The notes beneath the pieces were generated by a model, which saw only the letters and a program-made list of their open reading frames with translations, was not told where the DNA came from and did not search any database. The position numbers and the translations under genes are program-made. This document shows, in pieces, positions 1 to 5,249 of a stretch of 6,461 nt of DNA. How positions within the stretch are numbered: the stretch's first letter is position 1; each line of letters begins with the position of its first letter. This stretch comes from Methanosarcinaceae archaeon (GTDB lineage Archaea; Halobacteriota; Methanosarcinia; Methanosarcinales; Methanosarcinaceae): contig JAUSPM010000160.1 in assembly GCA_030655675.1 (NCBI GenBank), positions 1-6,461 of the forward strand, read 5' to 3'.

Positions 1-336
1 GCGAACGATCTCATCTTCGGATCGTCCTGTCTTTTTGAGTTGTTTGATCGTTTTGATCATAGAGTCAGGTACTTCATAATACTTGTTCACATCTCCACGA
101 TGTCCCCACATGTTCCCTTTAAGCAATTGAATGCCTGACAATTCAAGATACATTTTGAGAGACTCACACATGATCCGATGGTAAGTTTTTGATAGTTCAA
201 TTGCTTTAACTTTCGGATATCTTTGTACCAAATTGAACAGATCTTCTATCGATGGCTGGAATGAAATATGGAATAGTGTGTCGTTTTTTGATATACTTGA
301 TATTTCTTCTATTGTGGCATATTGGTGTGTAAAAAG
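1..336 (-). pseudogene. DUF1699-like protein, partial, 5' end apparently degraded
   Basis: The minus strand is open for 112 codons from 336 to the left edge of the window. The translation contains FHISFQPS, YPKVKAIELS, MYLELSGIQLL, GNMWGHRGDVNKYYEVPDS and GRSEDEIVR. I recognise this pattern as DUF1699, a small (about 130 residue) archaeal protein family of unknown function common in Methanosarcina and relatives. Alignment from memory places the first codons here only a few residues from the family N-terminus, yet a TGA stands at 339-337. No ATG, GTG or TTG occurs in frame before the TTG at 231 or the ATG at 171, both of which would cut into the conserved part. The gene therefore looks broken at its 5' end, or a sequence error lies near 335-345. 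The 3' end is outside the window. The family call is from memory and moderately sure; the broken start is seen directly. Confidence 0.55.
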
Positions 337-485
337 TCAGGAATCTATGTATGAAGTCGGGATATATTACGAGTTTTAAAACAAAGCCATTAAGATATGC
401 GATTACAATTCATCAACTTTTTTAGACAAATGTGGCACTCTAGGAACATGCTACGTGAAAAGTGTTTTAAACGAAATCATTCCAA
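337..485. other. intergenic region between the DUF1699-like fragment and the radical SAM gene
   Basis: These 149 bases hold no open frame longer than about 10 codons from an ATG on the minus strand and no convincing hairpin followed by a T run. I see no clear terminator for the radical SAM gene that ends at 486. Confidence 0.5.
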
Positions 486-1694
486 TTACGTATGCATCAA
501 ACTTAGATAGAGAGGTCTTGTGTATTCTTCAGCGAACAGTGCAGAGTGAAGCCTTTGATTTATGATGATTTTCTGATTTTCAGAGAGGTGATCAAGTCCA
601 ACATTTGTCTTAATTCGCTCAATATCTCTAAATGTAAGAATCGCAGCACTTCTTACCTGGAGTAAAAAGAATTCGCAATGAAATATAGTCTTTTTATTGA
701 TATCACCGTAGTACTCATAGTTATATCCACCACAGCCAGGGCACATCGCGAGCACAGGACATGTTGCACATTTCAATGGTTTGACTGATACTGTACCAAA
801 ATCAATCTTTTTCAGCGGACGGTTGTTCGACATGGGGGTGAAACGATGACAGGGATATTCCTCGCCATCTATATCGATCACGGTTATTGTTTTTCCCAGT
901 CCACAATTCCGTTCATAAGGGTGATTTTGATTTGTAGAAAGGTTTCCAATCAACGGCATGATTAAAGTAGACCTTGGCAATGCGAAGTTCTCTGCATAAA
1001 AAGCGACCAGTTCTGACAATTGCTCGGCAAAAACTTGCAGGTATCTCCTGCGAGCCTCCTGATCCCCCCAAACGTCTTCAAATACCAGATTGGCTGTGCT
1101 TTCAAAGCCAAGTGAGTGAATATGCTTTATTCCTGCGGCGCAATCGCTTATGGACTGTGGACCTATGGTCATTTTTACTGGAATCTTATATCTCCGGAAA
1201 AAATCGAAGTTTTTCGCGATGGCATCATACGAGCCGCAGCGGTTTTTGTTATGTGCCTCAGGTGTGCCATCGAAACTAAGGGCAAGAGAGAAACGAGGGT
1301 GTTGCTTGAACCATTTCTTCATGTTTGTGGTCAACAGGGCTCCATTTGTTGAAACGCCGAATTTTATATCACCTTGCCAATCACCATTATCTATATAGTG
1401 GTGAGAAACATGGGTATAAATTTCTTTGATACTTTCAAAAACTAAAAGTGGCTCTCCACCACTAAACTGTATTATGAGATCCGTCGTATTACCAAGGCGT
1501 AAGAGTATCTTATCAAGTTTAGACAATGCTTTTCTCAAATTCACATCTCGACCTTGTTTGTTATGTTCATAGCAATAGATGCAATCCAAATTGCACCGTT
1601 CACTCATATTCATCAAGATCATGTAACGATTGGCATTACCATCTATGTTGTACCAGGTTGAATTTTCTTCAATGTTGTATTCTATTCTTGTCAT
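486..1694 (-). CDS. radical SAM/SPASM domain protein, probable peptide (RiPP) maturase
   Basis: This 402-residue soluble protein has the radical SAM cluster motif CNLDCIYC (Cys34, 38, 41), GGEP at 79-82, and the STNG (115-118) and SFDGTPEAHN (140-149) segments typical of the sulfatase-maturase-like branch. A SPASM domain for auxiliary Fe-S clusters follows, with Cys264, Cys282, Cys309, Cys312, Cys318, Cys321 and Cys340. Family members cleave S-adenosylmethionine to a 5'-deoxyadenosyl radical and modify side chains of a peptide or protein in the cytoplasm. About 60 helical residues follow the last Cys. No RRE-type peptide-binding domain is visible: only about 33 residues precede the first Cys. 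The gene lies 197 bases downstream of a small protein with a CHWC tail, its likely substrate. The ATG at 1694 has no Shine-Dalgarno sequence; a TATA-like box about 31 bases upstream would fit a leaderless transcript. The enzyme class is certain; the reaction and substrate are inferred. Confidence 0.93.
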   Translation of the reverse strand: MTRIEYNIEENSTWYNIDGNANRYMILMNMSERCNLDCIYCYEHNKQGRDVNLRKALSKLDKILLRLGNTTDLIIQFSGGEPLLVFESIKEIYTHVSHHYIDNGDWQGDIKFGVSTNGALLTTNMKKWFKQHPRFSLALSFDGTPEAHNKNRCGSYDAIAKNFDFFRRYKIPVKMTIGPQSISDCAAGIKHIHSLGFESTANLVFEDVWGDQEARRRYLQVFAEQLSELVAFYAENFALPRSTLIMPLIGNLSTNQNHPYERNCGLGKTITVIDIDGEEYPCHRFTPMSNNRPLKKIDFGTVSVKPLKCATCPVLAMCPGCGGYNYEYYGDINKKTIFHCEFFLLQVRSAAILTFRDIERIKTNVGLDHLSENQKIIINQRLHSALFAEEYTRPLYLSLMHT

Positions 1695-1756
1695 TATTTT
1701 TTCAACACACGATTCATATTATCTATAAAACGTCCAGTATGTGTATACACGTCCAT
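1694..1756 (-). CDS. possible 20-codon leader ORF overlapping the radical SAM start
   Basis: A very short frame starts with ATG at 1756, has a GGAG (1768-1765) eight bases upstream, and ends in a TAA that shares its last base with the radical SAM ATG (TAATG). This layout is typical of translational coupling and could explain how a gene with no Shine-Dalgarno sequence of its own is translated from a transcript starting at the upstream peptide gene. The predicted peptide (begins MDVYTHTGRF, ends NRVLKK) matches nothing I know. It may be chance, and the TATA-like box inside it offers a competing explanation. Confidence 0.2.
   Translation of the reverse strand: MDVYTHTGRFIDNMNRVLKK
1721..1730 (-). 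promoter_or_regulatory. TATA-like box for the radical SAM gene
   Basis: The minus strand reads TTTTATAGAT here, centred about 31 bases before the ATG at 1694. Archaeal TATA boxes lie about 26 bases before the transcription start, which would put the start 4-5 bases before the ATG and give a leaderless mRNA. This fits the lack of a ribosome binding site but is unproven. Confidence 0.35.
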
Positions 1757-1793
1757 AGACAAATCTCCATGCTATGTTCTACACTCTATCACA

Positions 1794-1837
1794 TGCTGGT
1801 AGTTAATTTTTCTGTTCGCACAAAATTCCTACCAGCA
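1794..1837 (-). promoter_or_regulatory. hairpin between peptide gene and radical SAM gene (possible attenuator)
   Basis: A perfect 9-bp inverted repeat, TGCTGGTAG (1794-1802) and CTACCAGCA (1829-1837), continues inward after a small bulge with AATTTT (1805-1810) pairing to AAAATT (1822-1827), leaving an 11-base loop. It begins 54 bases after the peptide stop codon. A stable stem here could slow or partly stop transcription, or protect the 3' end of the peptide mRNA, so that peptide is made in excess over enzyme. No strong T run follows on the minus strand, so I do not call it a plain terminator. Confidence 0.5.
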
Positions 1838-1891
1838 GCACATCAAAAATATGCCGTAATTATTATCCCGATTATAGAAAAGCCAGAGGCA

Positions 1892-2161
1892 TCACACGCC
1901 ACCTGAAGCCGTACACCAGTGACAGTTGTTCGGGTTGCCTGGAGGTGGTACTTTTACAGTTTCCGACGGTGCTCCCAAACCTAATTCATCACGAATATCC
2001 TGCATTTGACCAAGCAATGCAGGACCGGCGGACAAGTCTTGATTTTGCTTCACTACAGTCTCTGCTAAAGGGATATCTTTCCGCAGGGAGTTCAGATCAT
2101 CGTAAATTTGCTGTGCATTTTCTACCAATGTCTGTACTTGTTCTTCAATATTCTTTTCCAT
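1892..2161 (-). CDS. small protein with CHWC tail, putative RiPP precursor peptide
   Basis: This 89-residue protein has three parts. Residues 1 to about 62 are hydrophilic and mostly helical, rich in Glu, Gln and Asp, and resemble a leader. Residues 63-79 form a flexible Pro/Gly/Asn linker (VPPPGNPNN at 71-79). Residues 80-89 are CHWCTASGGV, holding the only two Cys (80, 83) and the only Trp (82). There is no signal peptide or membrane segment. A long leader, a flexible joint and a short C-terminal part rich in Cys, Trp and Gly is the usual build of a ribosomally made, post-translationally modified peptide, and a radical SAM/SPASM gene lies just downstream. The start is well supported by AGGAGGT eight bases before the ATG. 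I do not recognise the sequence as a named precursor family. Alternatives are a small metal-binding or redox protein using CxxC. The gene itself is firm; the precursor role is inferred from context. Confidence 0.8.
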   Translation of the reverse strand: MEKNIEEQVQTLVENAQQIYDDLNSLRKDIPLAETVVKQNQDLSAGPALLGQMQDIRDELGLGAPSETVKVPPPGNPNNCHWCTASGGV

Positions 2162-2169
2162 TAGTTATT

Positions 2170-2176
2170 ACCTCCT
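2170..2176 (-). promoter_or_regulatory. strong ribosome binding site of the peptide gene
   Basis: The minus strand reads AGGAGGT, eight bases before the ATG at 2161. It is the strongest Shine-Dalgarno match I noticed in the window and fixes the start; the radical SAM gene downstream has none. This suggests that the small protein is made in larger amounts than the enzyme. Confidence 0.8.
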
Positions 2177-2190
2177 GTATTGTGCGCGAT

Positions 2191-2204
2191 AATATATTTT
2201 ATAA
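2191..2204 (-). promoter_or_regulatory. TATA box candidate for the peptide gene
   Basis: The minus strand reads TTATAAAATATATT, a good archaeal TATA element. Taken alone it would start transcription around 2171-2175, very close to the ribosome binding site at 2170-2176, which leaves the binding site only just inside the mRNA. A second candidate, GTTATATATC at 2334-2343, would give a leader of roughly 150 bases. The sequence does not decide between them. Confidence 0.45.
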
Positions 2205-2471
2205 CCACGTCCCAGCCATTTTCCATATATCTATGGTAACATCTTGTTGGCTATAGATGATCCCCGCACCATTCTCTAAACTGAAAGAATTATTTTCATA
2301 ATATTATGTTACTTCTACCTTTAATCATCTTTGATATATAACTTGCGGATTATTTTGGTGAATATTTAAGAAATATTATATATTATCTAAATTTACGGTC
2401 ATATTTATAATTCCGATGTCAAGTTCCTCGCAGTTAACTATCCATTTAAAAAAATAGGTTTATTAAAAACA

Positions 2472-2479
2472 TTTATATG
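2472..2479 (+). promoter_or_regulatory. TATA box of the beta-helix gene
   Basis: TTTATATG preceded by an A-rich stretch (AAAAAC), as in an archaeal BRE plus TATA arrangement, is centred about 37 bases before the ATG at 2513. The predicted transcription start is near 2501, giving a very short leader of about 12 bases. Confidence 0.5.
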
Positions 2480-2512
2480 TTACAATGTTGTTAGCATAAA
2501 CCTGAAAATTAG

Positions 2513-3811
2513 ATGGTATCAAATATGTCACAAAAAACAAATGTTTTGTTGATCTTAATCGTATTGCTGCTAACCACACCAATGGCTGTAGCACAGACTA
2601 TAATAGTAGATATTGCAAGGAATGGTGATTATACATCGATCGGTGATGCGGTGGCCAACGCTGATACAGGCGATACAATTCGGGTTATGCCCGGTGTCTA
2701 CTCAGAGAACGTTAAAGTTGACAGGCAGGTAAATCTTGTTGCGGAAGGGGATGTAATTGTACGTCCGGCATCTGTGGAGGCTCACACGTTCCATATTGCA
2801 GCAGATAATGTGACGATCGATGGTTTCCGGATAGAGAGGGAAGAGATTCCTTTTGGAGCATGGGATGCTGGTATTCTTCTCGACAGTGCTGACAATGTAA
2901 CCGTGATTAACAACGTGGTTTCAGGACATACGCGCGGGATCGATCTGGATTTTTCAAATAACAATGTACTTGAGAACAATTCAGTTTCAAATAACGTGGA
3001 TGGGATCTTTTTGCATGTGTCGTTTGGCAACACTTTGAGAAATAATACGATGCAATCCAACCATTTCAATTTCGGGGCTTATACTTTCAATGGGAATATG
3101 GACAATGATATCGGGGTGGATAATCTGGTGAATGGGAAGCCGATCTACTATTTGGTGAACCGGTCTAATATTGTTTTGGATTCATCGGTTGACTGCGGGA
3201 CGATATACTGTATCAACTGCAACAACATTTCGGTCATGGACCAGATAATTGGCGATAATACCTACGGTCTTTTTTTGTACAACAGTGAGGGTGTGGTGCT
3301 GGATAATATTACGATCTCAGACACTATGACAGGTGTTTATTCGTATGGATCAAGTGGCATTCTGTTAAACAATAGTGTGATCTCAGGTAGTGTGTATGAA
3401 GGTGTGAATTTCATGGAATCTGATGATAGTGTGGTTGCTAACAATACGATCTTTGACAATGAAATCGGGTTCAACCTGTATTATTCGAGTGACAATCTCG
3501 TTTATAACAACCTTTTCAACAATATGGTTAACGTGGTCTCGGAAGGGGGTATGAATACATGGAACACTACCCTGACCAATAGCACAAACATTGCCGGCAG
3601 TCTATGGTTGGGTGGGAATGTTTGGTCTATGCCGGATGGGAAGGGTTTTAGTCAGAAGTCTGTGGATAAGGATCGTAACAATATCAGTGATGTGTCATAT
3701 CAGATTCCAAATGATGGAGTGGATGAGTTGCCTATATTTGTGGGTTCGCATGAGTTTAGCATTTTGTATTCGCTGAAGATCTTTGTTAGTAAGGTTTTGA
3801 GTTTGTTTTGA
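2513..3811 (+). CDS. exported right-handed beta-helix (NosD/pectate-lyase-fold) protein
   Basis: This 432-residue protein begins with a signal peptide: a short polar start, the hydrophobic core VLLILIVLLL at 11-20, and a likely cleavage site after AVA (25-27). The mature part opens with the archaeal motif GDYTSIGDAVANADTGDTIR (38-57) and VMPGVYSENV, then runs in repeated coils of about 20-24 residues rich in DNVTI, NNS and GI patterns (about 95-360). These mark a parallel beta-helix of the NosD/pectin-lyase-like type. Near the end, DRNNISDVSYQIPNDGVDELP (about 385-405) matches the usual close of such archaeal surface proteins. Many N-x-S/T sequons suggest N-glycosylation outside the cell. No catalytic residues can be named. 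A carbohydrate- or surface-binding role is likely, an enzyme role possible. There is no clear C-terminal membrane anchor. An alternative start is Met5 (2525). The gene is divergent from the peptide/radical SAM pair and has its own promoter. Confidence 0.9.
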   Translation: MVSNMSQKTNVLLILIVLLLTTPMAVAQTIIVDIARNGDYTSIGDAVANADTGDTIRVMPGVYSENVKVDRQVNLVAEGDVIVRPASVEAHTFHIAADNVTIDGFRIEREEIPFGAWDAGILLDSADNVTVINNVVSGHTRGIDLDFSNNNVLENNSVSNNVDGIFLHVSFGNTLRNNTMQSNHFNFGAYTFNGNMDNDIGVDNLVNGKPIYYLVNRSNIVLDSSVDCGTIYCINCNNISVMDQIIGDNTYGLFLYNSEGVVLDNITISDTMTGVYSYGSSGILLNNSVISGSVYEGVNFMESDDSVVANNTIFDNEIGFNLYYSSDNLVYNNLFNNMVNVVSEGGMNTWNTTLTNSTNIAGSLWLGGNVWSMPDGKGFSQKSVDKDRNNISDVSYQIPNDGVDELPIFVGSHEFSILYSLKIFVSKVLSLF

Positions 3812-3835
3812 TCTTCATGCAATTTTAGGAACGTG

Positions 3836-3865
3836 CCGGCGCTTTGCGCCGGATGGTTACTTTTT
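3836..3865 (+). terminator. hairpin terminator after the beta-helix gene
   Basis: A perfect GC-rich 7-bp stem, CCGGCGC (3836-3842) and GCGCCGG (3846-3852) with a TTT loop, is followed by a run of five T at 3861-3865. It begins 25 bases after the stop codon of the beta-helix gene. Archaea often terminate at T runs alone, but this stem plus T run is a convincing end signal. Confidence 0.75.
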
Positions 3866-3868
3866 AGA

Positions 3869-3923
3869 TTGAAACTGTTCGTTTCAACTCGTAAAGTCGT
3901 TTACCAAACGATTTGATTAGAGT
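3869..3923. repeat. two further hairpins behind the terminator
   Basis: TTGAAAC (3869-3875) pairs with GTTTCAA (3881-3887) over a 5-base loop. Directly after it, TCGTTT (3897-3902) pairs with AAACGA (3906-3911) over ACC, extended outward by AAA/TTT with a bulged G and by ACTC (3887-3890) with GAGT (3920-3923). With the terminator stem, three hairpins lie within 90 bases. They could be a backup terminator read from either strand, or part of a small structured RNA. Confidence 0.5.
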
Positions 3924-3987
3924 CTACCAATCCCATGTGATGCTTTGGCACCTTCTGTAACGCCGCTACAATGTGTTTATGACTATT

Positions 3988-4017
3988 TTGGCGGCATTGT
4001 GGCGCATTTGGCGCGTT
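3988..4017. repeat. three imperfect 10-bp tandem units
   Basis: Three adjacent 10-base units share the pattern T-x-[TG]-G-G-C-G-C/G-x-x. The spacing is close to one helical turn, but with only three degenerate copies this may be plain low-complexity sequence. Confidence 0.3.
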
Positions 4018-4111
4018 TGAATGTAGGCTGCCCCCGTCCCAGATTGTTTCGCAGGAGTGAACGCTGTTTTGTTGAATGAAAATTTGAACACCATTATTAT
4101 TTTTATCTTAA

Positions 4112-4357
4112 TTATATTATCTTCTGCTCAGTGTTCAGTGCAGCCCGCCCTCTTTCGGTGAGTCGATATTTCTGCGTGCTGCTGCTGGGTTTGTCGGGTG
4201 CTGTCATTTCAATAAGTTCATCGGATAATAGGGGTTTGAGTATTTGATCCCTGAACTTGGTTCTGTTGCTTCGCCCTGTAACAGCCATCAAATCCTTTAT
4301 CCCACATTCATTAGAACAGACATTCAATATTTCAACCTGGTCCCTACTTAGTCCCAA
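4112..4357 (-). pseudogene. winged-helix C-terminal part of an AlbA_2/RecG-like ATPase-type regulator (frameshifted)
   Basis: Read from a TTG at 4357 this gives 81 residues starting GLSRDQVEILNVC, a phrase I know from the C-terminal winged-helix domain of archaeal and bacterial proteins with an AlbA_2 (Schlafen-like, 'divergent AAA') domain followed by HATPase_c_4. It continues with a helix-turn-helix (about 19-50) and ends KYRLTERGRAALNTEQKII, a normal winged-helix end. The upstream fragment (4348-4683) is the same gene in another frame. Removing one 11-base unit of the duplication at 4340-4361 joins the two as STQKEGLSRDQVEIL with no gap. The TTG start is therefore probably not real. Such proteins are thought to act as DNA-binding regulators or in defence; no function can be claimed for this broken copy. 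Confidence 0.75.
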
Positions 4358-4361
4358 CTTA
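4340..4361. repeat. 11-bp tandem duplication causing a frameshift
   Basis: GTCCCTACTTA (4340-4350) is followed at once by GTCCCAACTTA (4351-4361), differing in one base; GTCCCT starts a third partial copy at 4362. Eleven is not a multiple of three, so the extra unit shifts the frame of the regulator gene and produces the TAA at 4350-4348. Dropping one unit restores an uninterrupted, family-typical reading. Confidence 0.8.
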
Positions 4362-4683
4362 GTCCCTCCTTTTGTGTTGACATAAAAGATTCTGCCAGAT
4401 AAATGGTAAAGCGGACACGCATCCCGATCTCTTCAATTTTAGGTTCTGGAAGGTTTTGTTCTTCTGCTTCATCTAAAATACGGCGGAAACCACTGCCCCA
4501 CTGTTCGATCAGATCCAATTCCCTGAATACACGGGCAATCACACGATTACGTATTTTGGATACACCCTGCTTCACATCTTCAACAGTCATGCCTGGAAGC
4601 AGGATCCCTGGATTTTCGATCTCCACCCTGTCATCATAAATAGCAACCCGTAATGGTGCGCCTATTTGCGAGTGACGTGACAC
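4348..4683 (-). pseudogene. HATPase_c_4 part of an AlbA_2/RecG-like ATPase-type regulator (5'-truncated, frameshifted)
   Basis: The frame gives 111 residues: IGAPLRVAIYDDRVEIENPG (7-26), GMTVEDVKQGVSKIRNRVIARVFREL (31-56), IEQWGSGFRRI (59-69) and a close RVRFTIYL (89-96). This is the HATPase_c_4 region (PF13749, formerly 'RecG C-terminal') of AlbA_2-domain proteins. Intact members have an N-terminal AlbA_2 domain and a segment like LVNALVHRDYS just before this point; here only SRHSQIG remains. The apparent GTG start at 4683 is preceded by a TAG three codons upstream and by a tnpB remnant, so the 5' half has been lost to an insertion or rearrangement. The 3' end breaks at the 11-bp duplication. 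The gene is almost surely dead. Confidence 0.75.
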
Positions 4684-4822
4684 TGCCGTCTACAAGACGG
4701 CAGCTTCCTGCTTCGTGGACGTTCCAACGAACATCTCCACAGGCGTTAATCTTAATCGTTATACTCCGCAGCTCTGCTTCAATTGGATGTGCCGTCGCAA
4801 CGTTTAACTCTTCTACGTTTTT
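4634..4822 (-). pseudogene. tnpB: 3' remnant of an IS200/IS605-type tnpB
   Basis: Directly after the vapC stop, a minus-strand frame open from 4822 reads VEELNVATAHPIEAELRS, then ITIKINACGDVRWNVHEAGS and CRL. The phrase INACGD followed by EAGS and a few residues is the characteristic C-terminus of TnpB (IS200/IS605, IS1341 group) in methanogens. Only about the last 45 codons remain; the nuclease body is gone. The frame then runs through the end hairpin (4683-4703) into the neighbouring regulator pseudogene and stops at 4636-4634. In such elements the guide RNA (omega RNA) lies at the 3' end of tnpB and runs into the right end, so part of an RNA gene may be preserved here. The recognition is from memory of the family and fairly sure; the piece is too short for activity. 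Confidence 0.7.
4677..4822 (-). mobile_element. right-end fragment of an IS200/IS605-family element
   Basis: The fragment combines a tnpB 3' remnant with a perfect 8-bp hairpin, CTGCCGTC (4683-4690), loop TACAA, GACGGCAG (4696-4703), a structure typical of the ends of this family, which lack terminal inverted repeats. The low-coordinate border lies near 4677, where similarity to the regulator gene begins. No left end or transposase is present, so it cannot move on its own. Confidence 0.6.
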
Positions 4823-4826
4823 TTAA

Positions 4827-5249
4827 TTATTTTGTAGAGATTATTCCAAGAATGAAATTTTCTTCTCTAATTTCCATTCCAAGTGAATTAATTACATTGA
4901 AGTGATTATCATTTGTTAACATTTGCTCATCATGAATCCATGCTGTAGCTGCAATTAAAGAATCCATCACTCCAATGTCACGTCCTGCTTGCATTGAAGT
5001 GCTGTGGATGATAGACGCTACATTTGCGCATTCATAATTGAAATCTAAAATTGTAAGTGAATCAAAGAATTGTTCAACCTGTGAGATCTCTTTTGGATTA
5101 TAAAACCTTGAACCAAACAATACTTCGTATACGGTTATGGGCGATATTGTAAATTCATATCCTTCTTTTTCTAACGAAGAGATCTTGTTTGTCACTGTAG
5201 TTTTGCCTTTCAAAAAATCAATGACAACGTTGGTGTCCATACATACCAT
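4827..5249 (-). CDS. vapC: PIN-domain toxin VapC
   Basis: This 140-residue PIN-domain protein carries the acidic residues expected in VapC ribonucleases: Asp5 in MDTNVVIDFL, Glu42 in TVYEVLFG, Asp96 in GVMDSLIAATAW and Asp114 in TNDNHF. These bind Mg/Mn, and family members cut tRNA or rRNA to stop growth when not neutralised. Length and motif order are normal, so it looks intact. The ATG at 5249 follows the vapB stop with no gap (TGAATG) and has GGAG seven bases upstream; Met4 (ATG at 5240) is an alternative start. The stop lies five bases from the tnpB remnant, so the pair seems to have landed in, or been joined to, an old insertion sequence. The RNA target is unknown. Confidence 0.9.
   Translation of the reverse strand: MVCMDTNVVIDFLKGKTTVTNKISSLEKEGYEFTISPITVYEVLFGSRFYNPKEISQVEQFFDSLTILDFNYECANVASIIHSTSMQAGRDIGVMDSLIAATAWIHDEQMLTNDNHFNVINSLGMEIREENFILGIISTK

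Larger units (their letters stand above)
2162..2512. other. AT-rich divergent promoter region with palindromes
   Basis: This 351-base gap separates the minus-strand peptide gene from the plus-strand beta-helix gene and must hold both promoters. I see no gene in it. It contains a perfect 12-bp palindrome CATAATATTATG (2297-2308), an inverted repeat AATATTT/AAATATT with a 3-base loop (2361-2377), and CCATA/TATGG with a 4-base gap (2223-2236). These are possible operators, but AT-rich DNA yields such palindromes by chance. Confidence 0.5.
3812..4111. other. gene-free gap between convergent genes
   Basis: The first 110 bases hold the terminator and two hairpins described separately. The rest, from about 3925, is locally GC-rich and carries three imperfect 10-base units, TTGGCGGCAT, TGTGGCGCAT and TTGGCGCGTT (3988-4017). 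Part of the first unit, GCGGC, can also pair with GCCGC at 3962-3966. I find no convincing coding frame. The right end (about 4080-4111) is AT-rich. Confidence 0.5.

Noticed and set aside
337..485. Terminator or short gene behind the radical SAM gene
   Set aside because: No stem with a T run and no frame beyond about 10 codons could be supported.
974..1398. Plus-strand frames of 78-101 codons within the radical SAM gene
   Set aside because: They are shadows of the minus-strand gene, with no start signals and no recognisable protein pattern.
486..1694. Anaerobic sulfatase-maturating enzyme as the function of the radical SAM protein
   Set aside because: The general layout is similar, but no sulfatase lies nearby and a small Cys-containing peptide gene is a better substrate candidate.
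1892..1924. CHWC as a thioredoxin-type active site
   Set aside because: The motif sits at the extreme C-terminus of an otherwise helical, polar protein with no thioredoxin fold around it.
1526..2256. Plus-strand frames across the peptide gene and the gap before the enzyme
   Set aside because: They lie opposite well-supported minus-strand genes and have implausible composition (His/Cys/Ser-rich) and no ribosome binding site.
3988..4017. CRISPR-like or iteron repeat
   Set aside because: The three degenerate 10-base units are directly adjacent with no spacers and are too few to call an array or an origin.
4112..4357. Stand-alone small winged-helix regulator starting at TTG 4357
   Set aside because: Its first residues are the continuation of the upstream frame once one 11-bp unit is removed, so it is the tail of a broken larger gene.
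4684..4703. TAG at 4694-4692 read through as pyrrolysine to extend the HATPase fragment
   Set aside because: The sequence upstream is the insertion-element hairpin and tnpB remnant, not a continuation of the ATPase domain.
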